Below, piece by piece: positions 28,161 through 43,100 of a stretch of DNA of 64,000 bases. Position numbers and translations under genes: made by a program. The notes beneath the pieces were generated by a model that was not told where the DNA came from, did not search any database, and saw only the letters and a list, made by a program, of their open reading frames with translations. Origin of the DNA: Conchocele bisecta. Lineage: Eukaryota; Mollusca; Bivalvia; Lucinida; Thyasiridae. Location of the stretch: NCBI GenBank assembly GCA_029237695.1, contig CM055266.1:12231805-12295804 (forward strand), given 5' to 3'. Numbering within the stretch: position 1 is the first letter of the stretch; every line of letters begins with the position of its first letter.

Positions 28161-31100
28161 CATGTATTTTGTCTGTGTAATGAGAGACACAAATGGAAAT
28201 GTACTACGTCATTTGTTTGGAGTTTTCTTGGAAATTTTGACTCTTTTCTGTACAAGAATTCGGAATATCCATAGTTTAATCCAATTTTTCTGTAAACTGT
28301 ATATTATATACCTAGGTCCAGTTGCTCAAAACCTCTGTTAGCTTAACAGTTAACTGTTAAATCGCCGGTAAGGATTTAACAGTCTGTTAAGCTAATGGAG
28401 GATTTGGGCAACCAGGCCCTGTTTATCAGAATCAGATTTGAAAACATTGTATATTCATGTTTACATATGATTTACACAATGCGCTTTACATTATGTATTT
28501 AATTGATTGATTGGAATTTTACATGCGTTCTATAGCTAAGTAATATGTAACAGGTCTGCATTGAATTATTGTATAGTATTCAAATATTTATTTATTAATA
28601 ATTAGGAATAACATACTTAAATGCAAAAGGTAAACACTATTTGGTCCTGAGCTTCAGATAAGGTGCTAATTGGCATATTTTACGCACTTATTTTAGCTGA
28701 ATACGCATTGATTGTCAAAAGAGGGAGTACAAAATACTCGCAGCAATGCGAAAATACGCATTGATTTTTAAATCGAGTAATAGAAATACATGTACTGTAA
28801 TAAAGTTGAAAATTTACTTAGTTAATGCAGCTCAAATAAGTGAATTTTTAAATGTGTTATATTATTTTTATCATTTGTTCCCTATTTGATAATGAAGAAA
28901 ATCAGTAATACATTTGTAAAATACACATTGAATTTGAAATCTGGGGGTATAATACTCTTTAGATACTAAACTTATCTGGAGTCATGTAGGTCTGCAGTTT
29001 GGTTCAATAAATATTAACCCTTCCTACGCTGTTGATGGAAATAGCCGTCTGCTGTTTTTCAATTTTGCTTTAATTCTTAACAAAAAGCTGGTTTTGACAG
29101 CACATGAGAATCGTCTCCATTGGAGACGATTCTCATGTGCTGTCAAAACCAGCTTTTTGTAGAGAAATATTGAAGAAAACAAACATTTCCAGCAGACGAC
29201 AAGTTTTAATTCAGCGTAGTAAGGGTGAACAAAATACTGATACAACCAAAGTAGGTGGAAATTGACTACACGACTACGGAATCGTACCGATGTTGTCCGT
29301 GACGACACTGTAGGGTCGCGGTGACTGCTGGGCCTTCAATTCCATGGCAGTGGCGAGGGTGGACAGATACCGCTCCAGTTTCTGGACGAGCCCCGCCGTG
29401 CCAGCCCCGCGCTCGTTGAGCCGCGCCCACACACCCGAGTACTGGGGCTGGAACACGTCACTCAGCACCAGGATTATGTTCTGGAAAAAAAGAGAAAGTG
29501 AATGTGTTTACCGTCCCAGCAACAGCTAAGGTCATATAGAGATGGGACCATAATTTAAGGTCATAAAGAGATGGAAATTTTATGTAAGTATTTTTCACCC
29601 CTAAGGCGAGGTTTGAACCGACAACCTCCGGATTTGAAGTCAGGTTTTCTAACCTGAAGGCCACAATCCATCACGAGTATGTTCTTGAAATAGAAATATG
29701 TAACCCCTGTAACATTTCTAACTTGTAATTTGATCGCTATCACGCTTCACGAGTGTGCTAGAAAATTAAAAGTTTGAATGTCCAGAAATGTTGTGAATTG
29801 AGGGTTTTGCAACCAGTGTACATCCAGATCAACCTGCGCATCTGCACATGCTGATCAGTATCTGCACTGTTCGCCACTCCCATCAACAAAACATCTGTCA
29901 TGCTTCTAACAAGCAATATAGATTGTTATCAGGCTACAGGAGTGTGCTATGTGATCTGGAGCTACACTGGTCACAAATCCCAGAAGCCCCATACAGATGG
30001 GAATGTAAGTAAACTTGACCTACTGAGAGGTACTGGCCATCTTGTTCATTCGTGAGACTCAGGCCCGACTGTGTATTCTCGTAATCCAGCATTCGGTTCA
30101 TGATCCTCAGTGTGATGTTGATGTCATTGCCGAACAACTCCGACTCGAGGGACGTGGCGTTGGCAAGGGCAGCCAGGGTCGTCTTGGCAACAAACTTGTT
30201 AATCTTCAACTCGCCACGCTCAATTTTCTCAACCTGGGACATGGAAGGATTGATTAAGTCTTCATGACATTCTAACAAGGTTGAGATTGATTGGTTGGTT
30301 GATTGGTTGGTTGTGTAAGCGTGTATAGTTGGACAAATAAAGGTTTATACCCTGATAAATGCTGAAAATATAATTGTTTATCTCGACAATAGTCACCTGT
30401 TTCTGTAGGTCGAGGAAATGGAGACTGGTACAGTTGAAGAGGTTCGGTTCCTGCCAGAGCCCCTGGTAGCTGCAGTCGCGGACCGCCCCTCCCACCGCCA
30501 GACGGGGACAGTCCTGGACCACCGCCACGCCCACAGTCTCCGAGTCCCACCACATACCGTGCGAGTAGATCCGCGGGCACGCCCGGTAGTCAACTGGTAA
30601 TTCACAGGGAGATAACTACTATTGGAACACATGTACAGCGGAACCTCTCTAAACCGGCTTAGAGAGGTTCCGCTGTAAATCAGACATATGTCATTTACAA
30701 GATAAATAACAATCTTTGGAAAATAAACATATACAAAAGTTTCCAAAATAACAGACTTTATTCAAAGTAACACTTTTAAATACAGTGTGGAACCTCTCTA
30801 AACCGGACACCCTGTGATGTCCCCAGGGTGTCCGGTTTAGGGAGGTTCCACTGAAAATAAGCACTCCATGAACAGAGTTTGTCACTTTCAATCATGCACA
30901 GACACGGCAATGAAACAAAGAACAGTGCAACTTGTCTAAATAGAGAATAGTAGGTTAGTGCCATGAATGGGAAAAAATATCCGGCAAGGCTCAAGAATTT
31001 CTTCATTTCTCATCAGAAGTATATGTTGTGACCACTCATTTGAACCGTCTCGCCGAGACGGTTCAAATGAGTGGTCACAACATATACTTTGGTTCAGAAA

Positions 31101-34100
31101 TAAGGAAAATAGATAGAGAATAGTAGGTTAGTGCCGTGAATGGGAAAAAATATCTGGCAAGGCTCAGGAAACGGGATGGGCGAGGCTCTGCCGTCAACAC
31201 CTACAAATGGCTGTAAAATGCAAAAATAGTATTGACTGGATATCAAAAATGTTTCACGGCACCGTGTTTCACGGCACATACGCACTGTGTTGACGGGATA
31301 AATTGAACACAACTGGGTCCCCAGGGTGTCCGGATTAGAGAGCTTCTACTGTATGTGTTAAACCACTCCCTATTGAGGCATAAGTGATAGGTTGGACGAT
31401 ACCAATCAACTAGAACAAACTAACAAATCAACAAACAAAAGTTTGATGTGAAGTCATGGCCTTGACCACGAGTACCTGAGCAGGCCATGGAATGAAAATA
31501 TGGATGATGATAAACAAGAAAATGAAGTTTCAAGTCAATCTAACTTTCAGTTCTAGAAAAAGCTGTGAATAATGGTGTGGCTGGCAAGACGAAAATCACA
31601 ATGTATGTTTGGTGAATAATAATTCCAGCACAAAAATATTTACACAATTCCCTAACATTTGATTGGCCCGTAGCAAGTCTCTGTCCAAAATTTATATCCC
31701 AGTAAACTCCCACGCCGAACTACTATCCGTAACCGTGAGGCGCAGTTAAAATAATTCTTAAGAAAACGGAAAATAAACACATTTTCTTGATGAATTTATT
31801 TCAAATGCTGGAATTATAAGGAATGAATGGCCTTTTTGTGGAATTTATCGGGGATATAAACTTGGAAAAGTCGCGGGAATACTGGACGAGGCCTTCCAGC
31901 CTTCGTCCAGTATTCCCGCGACTTTTCCAAGTTTATACCCCGATAAATTCCACAAAAAGGCCATTAATTCCTATAATAAACTATCAACATAGAGGGAGGC
32001 AGGAATACACATGGTACAGCATACTTGACCATCCAGACACAACTCACCTTGACAGCCGTATATTTCATCCTCCTCGTCGAACCGGATCTCCGCGTAGCGA
32101 CTGGGGCACTGGTCGCAGCGTTTGCCGGTGACACCCTCGGTACAAGGACAGTGGCCGGTGGTGGCATCACACTGCAGGCTCGTCGACCCATGCACATAGC
32201 AGTTACATGGCAGACACTCGTATGTGCCGGGCGGACGGTAGTGGTTCGCCTGTGAACAAAATAATTATATATTGTATTTATAATTCACCCTACTTTCTAA
32301 GCCATTCGCTAGCCAGTATCGCGCTCTACTTATTTCACGTATGGCAAGATTTAACCCTAGAAAGTTACATATTATCCGATTTAATTGAACAGGAAATGGA
32401 AAATCGATACTTGGATGGGAAATTGCAATATAGACTTGGCGTAAATATAAGTAAATTATTGTTCACATATTGGATTTTAAGGAATTAAATGCGAGAGAGC
32501 ATAACTATAGTCTGTTTCACGAAAGCTGCCCAAATTTTACGGCTATATAAACAATTCAAAAACAAGATTTCTTTTGATAATATTAAATTAAAGGAAAATT
32601 TAAGAATGAGCCTTCTTTTTATTTCGTGAAATTTGGTCAAATATTGATTTTATTACGAAAAATTGATTTCTCTATGGGAATTTAACATGGGGGAAAAAGA
32701 GTTAGAGGAGTGTGGGAGGAGTCAAAAAACGAAATATTTTGGAAATTGACACCGAAACCTAGCTAGATAGCTTGGAAATGATCTAACTAAGAAAACAAAA
32801 GTTAAATTTTAAAAATCGGTCCAGTATTTCTGAAATTCAAAAAAATTTCCCCATGTTAAATCCCCATAGACATCTTCACTCGGTGAAGATGTTGGGGATT
32901 TAACATGGGGAAATTTTGTTTTCGCAATAAAATCAATATTTGACCAAATTTCACGAAATAAAAAGAAGGCTCATTCTTAAATTTTCCTTTAATTTAATAT
33001 TATCGAAAAAAATATGGTTTTTGAATTGTTTATATGGCCGTAAATTTGGGCAGCTTTCGTGAAACAGACTATAGATGGCCATGACCCGCATGTCACGCAC
33101 GCCGATGCTTTGATAGTACACCGAAAAACTTTAACCAATAACGCAAACTCGGACGTACGGACAATGTACCAAATATGTCGTGCTGTCCAAAAGCAAACAC
33201 GACAAAAATACAACATACAGTGAAATCGCGATGGCTCGAACTGCCACGGGACCGCACATTTTGTTCGAGTGATGGCATTTTTCGAGCCATCGCATCTTTC
33301 GATTTTGTTATATTTGCCGACTACTGTACACGTCGGATTTAGGAAATAAACAAAACACAATAGAATGTATCAATGTTTTAGATGATTATAATATGTATTC
33401 GCAGATTAGTTATCATGCGAAATTAAATAAACTGCATGTATTTACAAAACTGTCTTTATTTCAATTATTATCAAAGTCAAAAAGGAGAAAAGGTCCAGTA
33501 TTCACTGTAAATAGCGGCGCACATAATTAATGCAGCAGGTGGTTGTGACGTCACTCGAAACAGTGGTCTTTTCAATGGGCGTTTTTCGTTGTAACTCCTT
33601 GGTAGCCTCTCGAATAGCACAGGAGTTAAAACGAAAAACGACCAATGACTTGCGACAGACTCTATTAAATACTCCGAGTGGACAAAACCGAGAATATTTA
33701 ATAAATCGCCGTAGATTACTCGAAAATGTATTGCAAACAGGTGTAATATTTTGGTAGGTAGAGTATTGTGCGTAAAACAAGCGTAAGTATGATCTGTAAC
33801 ACAAAATACGATTTAAATAGTAAATTAGAAATTCACTGCAATGTGACTCATTTGGGTTGACACATATTAAATGGTTATTACCAGCAATTATTTAATTAAA
33901 ATTGAAAATGATCGCCATCAACAACATTAACGATCAAATTGCACCACTTTAGGCAATTAACTGCACTTGAAAAGAAATCACATTTCACAGACAGGTAGAG
34001 CGCGGCTCGGCCTTTGTTCGTAATAAGTCTGATGCGGAGGTGTGAAAATTAGCCAAACACAAACTTCGACATCAATTTCGAGTCATCGTATAGCAAAATA

Positions 34101-37100
34101 GCGAGAAATGTGTCCTCGGGACTTGACAATTGTTTCGAGCGATCGCACTTTTCGAGCCATCGCATTTCGAGCCATCGCATGTAAAATACATTAAACATAT
34201 AGGGAAAATTATCGGGACCGCGACGCCATTTCGAGCGAGCCCGACATTACGAGCCATCGCATTTCGAGCCATCGCGATTTCACTGTACTTATAATTAGCC
34301 AGGTTTATAATGCAGTCTCCCATCTGAGTATTTATTTTCCGAGTGCCAGCGATTGGGTTAGAAAGTAGGGCGTATAAATTTCCCCGGTTCTCAGCAAATT
34401 CCCGAAGTTGTCTGTGCTTTATTAAGGCACAAAGCGTAGTAATTTATATGCTGGAAAAAGCTTTGCTCTGTTAAAAAATTGATGCAGGAACTATGAAATA
34501 CCAAAGGTCTACTCACCAAACAAAGCATTCGCTGGTCTGTTTATTACATTACCATTGTAAATATCTAGGCTACTCACCAAACACGAGCATTTGTCAATCT
34601 ATTACAGTGTGGGTTAAACCCATTCTCCCTTCCCAGAATTACAGTGGAACCTCTCTTAACTGGACACCCTGGGAGGACCCCAGGGTGTCCGGTTTAGAGG
34701 GGTTTCACTGTAAAACACAGACCTACATAGCAAACAAGAGCATTCATCAATTTTAATTATTACAGACACTGTATAAAACCTATTCCTACTCACCAAACAC
34801 GAGCATTCGCCGGTCTGTTTATTACAGTGCGGGTTAAACCCGTTCTTGCGCGTACAGTTCTTATGACATGGCCCACAGACGGGGTTGCCCCACCACTTTG
34901 GCGGGCAGGGCTGCTGGGCGACTTCGCCACAATAGGGCCCTGACTGGAGGCTGCCACAGACACACTGGTACGAGCCGGCCCGGGGGTGGCGGCACGTCGC
35001 CATGTTCTGGCAGGGGTTGTACGTCGTACAGATGTTCTCACACAGCGGACCCATCGTACCTGCAGGGATAGCAGGGGGGTAAGTTTATGACGAGGATAAG
35101 CACTTGTACTGAAGGAAAATACAGTCGAACCTCCCAGTATGGCCACCTCTCTACAACAAACACATCTCTGTAACACCCCCTATTTTATATCCCAAATGGA
35201 CAATTGCCTCTGTACCTCTCTACAACAGCTAGTTTTGTGTCTTTCCATGGGTGGTTATTTTAAAGAGGTTGCTCAGTATATCAAGGTTAGGCTATGATTT
35301 TGAATCTGTCCACCTTTCTGATCTAACACGAACATTAGGCTTGGGGTCTAAAAACAAAGGACCACCCGACATCCTGTCATAATCAAAGTTCAGACATTAA
35401 CACTATGTTTGGGGTTAGGTTCAGCTGTCAGGCATATACCCAGGTATGGGTATGGTTACAGTCTGTTTCACGAAAGCTGCCCAAATTTTATGGCTATATA
35501 AACAATTCAAAAACAAGATTTCTTTTGATAATATTAAATTAAAGGAAAAATTAAGAATGAGCCTTCTTTTTATTTCGTGAAATTTGGTCAAATATTGATT
35601 TAATTGCGAAAAAACAATTTCCCCATGTTAAATCCCCATAGACATCTTCATGGAATGAAGATGTCTATGGGGATTTAACATGGGGAAATTTTTTTGAATT
35701 TTAGAAATACTGGACCGATTTTTAAAATTTAACTTTTGTTTTCTTAGTTAGATTATATCCAAGCTATCTAGTCAGGTTTCAGAGTCAATTTCCAAAATTT
35801 TCGTTTTTTGACTCCTCCCACACTTCCTTACCACTTTTTCCCCCATGTTAAATTCCCATAGACAAATCAATTTTTCGTAATAAAATCAATATTTGACCGA
35901 ATTTCACGAAATAAAAAGAAGGCTAATTCTTAAATTTTCCTTTAATTTAATATTATCAAAAATAATATTGTTTTTGAATTGTCTATATGGCCGTAAAATT
36001 TGGGCAGCTTTCGTGAAACAGACAGTAGTGTTGGAATGTCGCTCCAGAATTTATTCTCAACTTTCGCTTAAAATTTTGAGCATCCAATAAACAAGTGCTG
36101 AGGACTTGTTTTTTCTAATACAAAATTTGCAAAGAGCAAGGGAAATCAATCCAAAATGACAGTGGAATAAATTATATAGTACAGATATTTAGTGCAAATG
36201 AAAGTTGAATCGCTATGACTTATAGAAATCAACAATTTTATCATGAGTGTATGAAATTACTGTTGCCTGTTCTCCTCGGTAGGAAAAGATACTTCCTTTT
36301 GGAAATGAATCGTGTTTAATATAGGAATGAATGGTCTTTTTGTGGAATTTATCGGGGTATAAACTTGGAAAAGTCGCGGGAATACTGGACGAAGCGATAA
36401 AAAGTTACAATTTTCGAAGAAAAAAAAAGATTCTTTTCTTTTTTTCGAAAATTGTAATTTTTTAAGGCCTCGTCCAGTATTCCCGCGGCTTTTCCAAGTT
36501 TATATCCCCGATAAATTCAACAAAAAGGCCATTTATTCCTTATAATTCCAGCATTTGAAATAAATTCATCAAGAAAATGTGTTTATTTTCCGTTTTCTTA
36601 ATAATTATTTTAACTGCGCCTCACGGTTACGGAAAGTAGTTCGGCGTGGGAGTTTACTGGGATATAAATTTTGGACAGAGACTTGCTACGGGCCAATCAA
36701 ATGTTAGGGAATTGTGTAAATATTTTTGTGTTGGAATTATTCAAATTTTGTGTAGCATTTTTCAGGGTTTTTTTCTGATATATACACAGAAGTATGTACA
36801 TTTTATTGTAAACACTTATTTGAACCATTTAATCTGAAAGAACATTGGGATTGAAAAACTCCGGGATTGAACCCACGACCACCTGAAGTCCAGTGCTATA
36901 CCACTAGATGATCAACCCAAATCACGATGTCTCAACCAATAAACCCACCTGGTGGACATTCACAGGTATACGTCTCCCATCCACCGACACACACGGCCGG
37001 GTAGGAACACGGGCTGGACGAGCAGGGGTCAGTGGTCGTACAACCGTCCATGGCATTGGTCACCTGAGGTCGCATCAACACAGAGTTCTGAGTGTTGCCC

Positions 37101-40100
37101 ACACGCACGTTACTCACACACCCCACAAACCATTTCTCTGCATTGTTGTTGCCTAACTTGAATGTGCCCACGTAGACATCCACGATGGACTTCTGGGAGA
37201 GGGTGCTCGGCATCTTCTCTCGTTGCTGCCAGTAGAAAGGTGATTATTTATTATTTGCGGCTATGACTGGAGAAATGGGGCTTATGACAGTGGAGACGAT
37301 TCTCATGTGCTGTCAAAACCAGGTTTTTGTCGAGGAATATTTAAAATAAAACATTTTACAACAGTCAGGGAACGGCGAACAGCATGGGCCCTGATCAGAT
37401 GCGCAGACTGATCTGGGACAACGCTGGTCACACACACCCTGTTATCAGTCGAGGGTCAATATTTAGTTAATGCACAGCAATTGTTTCTGAACTGAGGGCC
37501 GATATTTCACAATGGCCGATATTTCATGAGGGCTGATATTTTGCCCATGCACAGCCATTGTTTCTGAGCCGAGGGCCAATATTTCACTAATGCCACCATA
37601 ACCACCTACCTCTAGCTGTCCATAGTCGAGGGCCATAACCAGTTCCCCATTGGCGAGCCAGCGAGCCTCGAAGTAGTGCCAATCTCCGTCATTGACTCGC
37701 ATCGAGTGGAACGTAAACATCTGGGAAACACCTTGGTGGTTGGTGTACGTGTAGTGGATGTAGCCGTCTATCAACTGAAACGGAACACGGGCACCCGGGA
37801 TGAGTATTTCTGTAAATGGCACTGTCACTGGAGAAATATATATCTGGCCAATCTACTGATAATTATAATTTGAACTACTTCCTAATCGTTGGCCAGTATC
37901 GCGCTCAACTTATTTCACACATTGCAAGATTTAAGCCAAATAAAGTTACATATTATCAGATTTAATGACTACATGTTCAACAGGAAATGGAACATAAATA
38001 CGCTGATGGAAAACTGCATTATAAACCTGGTTAATTATAAGCACTAAACATTCAGCACTACAATTACAATAAGAACGGTCAGAACTGAACGACAGTGTCC
38101 TGATACAGTGCCAGGCACCCTTACTACACCAGATCACATGTCCCCAGGTGTGAAGATTCACTGCTAATATACAAATCCTTAAGGATAGTTTCATCGTTAA
38201 GCAATACATATAACTCCCATCCAAGGACAAAGAGAACCAGTGGCTCTGGCTCTGTGGTGAAAATATTTTTTATTTACTCTTTGCATGCTAGCGTTGAAAA
38301 TATCCGCCAAACGAATTAGAAGTATATGTTTTATTTCTCTCAGTAAATATGTCTTGAAATTTCATTACAATTGAGTCCTGAGGACTCAATTCTAATGAAA
38401 TTCCAAGACATATTCATGATACTTGCGGTGAGAAATATAAGAAAATATGATGAATTTTTGTCCGCTAGTTTTGAACTATGTATAGCCCACAAATTACCCA
38501 GCATGCAACTAGTTAATGGTGTTTAACTGCCTGTCAACAGCTAATGTCATTTTAGGCCAGATTAATGGAGTCGAATCATATATTTCACCTGTATGGAGGG
38601 GGGATGGAGGGAGGGGGATATCGGGATTCCGGTAATGATGAATCCCATCGCTAAATTGGAATTTTGCATGCTCCCAACGAGCCTGTCACAGGTGTGAGAA
38701 TGGTGTAATATCTGTGAGCCATTAGCAGGCCATACCTCCATATGTACAAACTCGGTCTGTTCGGCCAATATAAACATGAGGGTCCCGTCTCCTTGGTAGG
38801 TTCGGAACGAGATGCCGTTGTACCAGGGGAAGTTAACATTCGCAATTAGCTCGTTACTGTAGTAGATTTGGCCATCTCCGTTTAGTCGTCTTGCAATGTC
38901 GATTTCTGGAATTGAATTATATTTTAATTATCAGATGTATTCACTTTTAGGTAATTTTTTTCGCTCATTATTTAATAATTCCAGCACAAAAATATTTACA
39001 CAATTCCCTTACATTTGATTGGTCCATTGCAAGTCTCCGTCCAAAATTTATATCCCAGTAAACTCCATTCCGAACTACTTTCCATAACCGTCAGGCGCAG
39101 TTAAAATAATTATTAAGAAAACGGAAAATAAACACATTTTCTTGATGAATTTATTTCAAATGCTGGAATTATAAGGAATGAATGGCATTTTTGTGGAATT
39201 TATCGGGGATATAAACTTGGAAAAGTCGCGGGAATACTGGACGAGGCCTTCCGGCCTTCGTCCAGTATTCCCGCGACTTCCGGCCTTCGTCCATATTCCC
39301 GCGACTTTTCCAAGTTTATACCCCGATAAATTCCACAAAAAGGCCATTCATTCCTATAATAACCAATAGGATAAAAATAAACAATTGGCGATAAAAAATT
39401 ACAATTTTCGGGAAATATGTTTTTTTTTTTCGAAAATTGTAATTTTTTATCGCCAATTGTTTCTTTTTATCGCCAATTGCGAAAGTGGCTTTTCCAAGTT
39501 TATACCCCGATAAATTCCACAAAAAGGCCATTCATTCCTATAGTAAACAGAACTACTGCAGACGTGATACTATTAACGCAGTAGGACATTTTCTAAAACA
39601 ATCCCTATTTCCATATTTTCCGCATTTCGTCTTGCCAAGACGGTTCAAATGAGTGGTGAAAATATATACTTTTATTGAGAAATAAACAAAATAATCAAAA
39701 TATTGTATCCTTAGACTTCAATGGGTTAAATACATAGTGGGTGGGAAATTGACATCAGAATGTAAAACAAATATGAAATCTGATATAGATGGGACTGTTA
39801 CTTCTCCCAATCCGGTTGGACAAGCAGAGGGAGAAAGTTTGACAGAACAATCAGAATCAAATCCGGAACTCCAGCTTCAAGGACGTACAATATTGAACAA
39901 CAGATCCCATAGATACCAGGGATTCCGCTGGCGATCGCCACTTTCGCAATTGGCGATAAAAATAAACAATTGGCGATAAAAAATTACAATTTTCAACAAA
40001 ATCTTCTTTTTTTTTTTTTGAAGTGGCAATTTTTTTATTTTCCTTTTTTTTATTTTTTATAATCCCTGAGACACACATATGTTGCAAAGACATTTTGTAA

Positions 40101-43100
40101 CTGCCTTCAAAAATCTTTTCTGAAAACTAATTCTATCATATACATTGTTCAACAATACTCCTTGGATTTGCGAGATGGTAGCCCATTATGAACCAGTGGG
40201 GCTGCCCCGGTGTTACCTTGGCTGCAGTCCTTGCCGCCCCAGCCATCGGGGCACCGACACATGTAGGTGAGCCAGCCCTCCACACACACCCCTGTAACAT
40301 AAACATGGACTCGTCTCATACTCATTCCCATGAAATTAACCCTTAACTCTTTGCATGCTGGGAAACTTGTGGGCTATAAATAGTTCAAAACTAGCGGACA
40401 AAAAATCATCATATTTTCTTGTATTTCTCCCCGTAAATATCATGAATATGTCTTGGAATTTCATTACAATTGAGTCCTGAGGACTCAATTCTAATGAAAT
40501 TCCAAGACATATTTAAAGAGAGAAATAAAACATATACTCCTAATTCGTTTGGCAGATATTTTCGCCGCTAGCATGCAAAGAGTTAACTCTTTGCATGCTA
40601 GCCGTGAAAATAACATCCAACAAATTACGAGTACCGTATGTTTCTTATTTTTTCTCTGTAAATGAGCCGCGTCGCGAGAAAACCTGTTTTCGGGAAATTC
40701 TTGGTCAAATTAACATTTTGTTACTATGACAATGGTATTTGTATGATAAATTGAATGCTTTTTATTTGATCATGATATCTGCAATATTCATTAAGATATT
40801 ATATTTTATACAACACCACTATTCAGGTCGTTTGAGCAAATGAGACGTCACGTAAAAGCGACGTCAAACGACGTCAAAACGACGTTATAATATCTAGGTA
40901 TCTACCGGTACACATATAGTATACGCCATTTACAACAGTTTGCAAGTTGACAAACTAGAAGCATGTCTGGCATTGAATAATGAATGTATAGACAGGTGAG
41001 CTTGATTTTGTTGGTAATACATGAAAGTGAAAAGCGACAAAGACAAACCGGCAAGTTCATGTATCAGCAGGTATAAACGTGTACACGTGTACTGCGGATT
41101 CGGTATGCGGATTTATTCTTTTTGACATCCTTGTATACTGAGCGTTTTAATAATTTATAATTGTAGAAAACCACAGAAATATATGAATCAGACAGTAATA
41201 TTTACTGTCCATGTATGTCATTTCTGTATTGATTAACTGGTTGGTTCAGTGGGCTATACAACAGTTTAGCAAATACAGATGTGAATACACCTGTAAATGG
41301 GGAGGACAATACGTTCAACATTAAAGGTATGTGTCCACTCAGTAGGCACACACTGTTCTTTATAGATATTATTGTATATTCTGTAGATAGGAAATTTTCA
41401 GACAAAATAAACATTCACTTCACCATAAAACCCCATGTACTGATTGGCATTACTATACAATTTATATCAGATGTAAATTTCCACACTGATATCGTGGGCG
41501 ATAATAGTGTTTCCTTAAAATGTTAACGGACATTATTATTTATTCTCTGTATTTATTTGTTGATGTGTAATGATTATACTTTATAATCTGTCGAAATATT
41601 ATTTTTTCAGGTGACTCATTTAATTACAGTCTAACTTCGATGGGTCGAACCCTGGTAAACTCGTCAGCCATGCTTGCCTCGAACTAGCCTTTAGGTCCCG
41701 GCAGAATTCCTATATAAATACGTTAAAACTACCCGGTATAGGTCGAACTTGTGAAAGTGGAACAACCCTCAATGCCTCGAATCGCTGTCACGCCCGGTCG
41801 TGTATAAATCCACTATAAACACCACAAAAACTCGAACATGTCAGACGATTGTCTCAAGACTAGTTGATTGACTTTCACACCTATTGTTAACCGGTTGTCA
41901 AACAAATCTCAAGTGGTCATTTGAGCGTATACAATAACGGCAGTCGTGACCAGCATACGTGGTAATTATGCATTGACCAATGTCGGCGAAGTTGTTAGTT
42001 AATTAAAGTGGTAATTTATGGGACTGGGTTCCATGTGATAGTAAATTATGATATGCAGTGAATGTGGTTCCGGGTCCGAAGTAGTGATGGGGCGACTGGG
42101 CATGCATCTATTGATTTATCAGTGTATGACGAGCGATGTAATTTTATACCTACAAGCATGTGCATCATTTTATGGCAAATACATATTCACTCACAAAGAT
42201 TTATATGTGATTAGATAAATATTTGTCATGAAATTACGCAAATGCCAATAGGTACAAAATCAGAGATGCTTTCACATGATCGTATCGGACGGGGCAATCA
42301 AGTCCGCCAATTGTATTTCGTAATCATTTTCTGTTGTTCTCATGTTCTATTGCTGTATAATGGCTATGTAAATAAAAGCACACATGAGTTTGCCGCTTTC
42401 TTTATTTTATTAAAGCCTGTTTCTGTTAATAAACGACTGTGACAATCAACCGTAAATGCAAATGTAAGCGCATTTATATGAAACAACGTGTCGTAATGAC
42501 GACTTGTTTCACTTATTACACTGACCAACTCGTAGATCTGAAATGGTTACAGTAGAAAATCCCGATGGGTCGAACAACGGATGGGTCAAACTAAAACTTA
42601 ACCCCGCAGGCTGTTCGACCCATCGAAGTTCGACTGCAGTATAAATAATTAAAAATATCATGCCTCATTTGCATATTATAATATTATAATATTGCAGATT
42701 ATATCTGTATAGCGGGCACTCCTGATGTTTTAGAACTAGTAGAATGGTGACACAATTATACACTTATTTAATTCCTATAAAGAAGACTTTGTGCCTACTG
42801 AGTGGTCATGTACCTTTAATTACATTACAACTAGTACACAGTCGATGGCGCGCCATAGAATGTAATTGAATGTAATCTGTAAGACGAATCGGCAAATATT
42901 GTCGCCAGGAGGGTTGCGGCGGGTGCGAACGCAACCCCTTTTCATTGTCATTTTTTGTTTAATATATATATTTTCATCGTTATCTCATGAGCAAGTGAAT
43001 AATTATGCTTGGTAAACAACACACTGTGATTCGCAGGCATACCCTATCACAATAAGCTATGCCCCCCCCCATACCACTCGCAAGTTTGTTTACAAACTGT

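Noticed and set aside
33530..33804. Overlapping ORFs on both strands (75 and 100 codons)
   Set aside because: They cover an internal palindrome of the pogo-like element; two-strand openness is explained by the inverted repeat.
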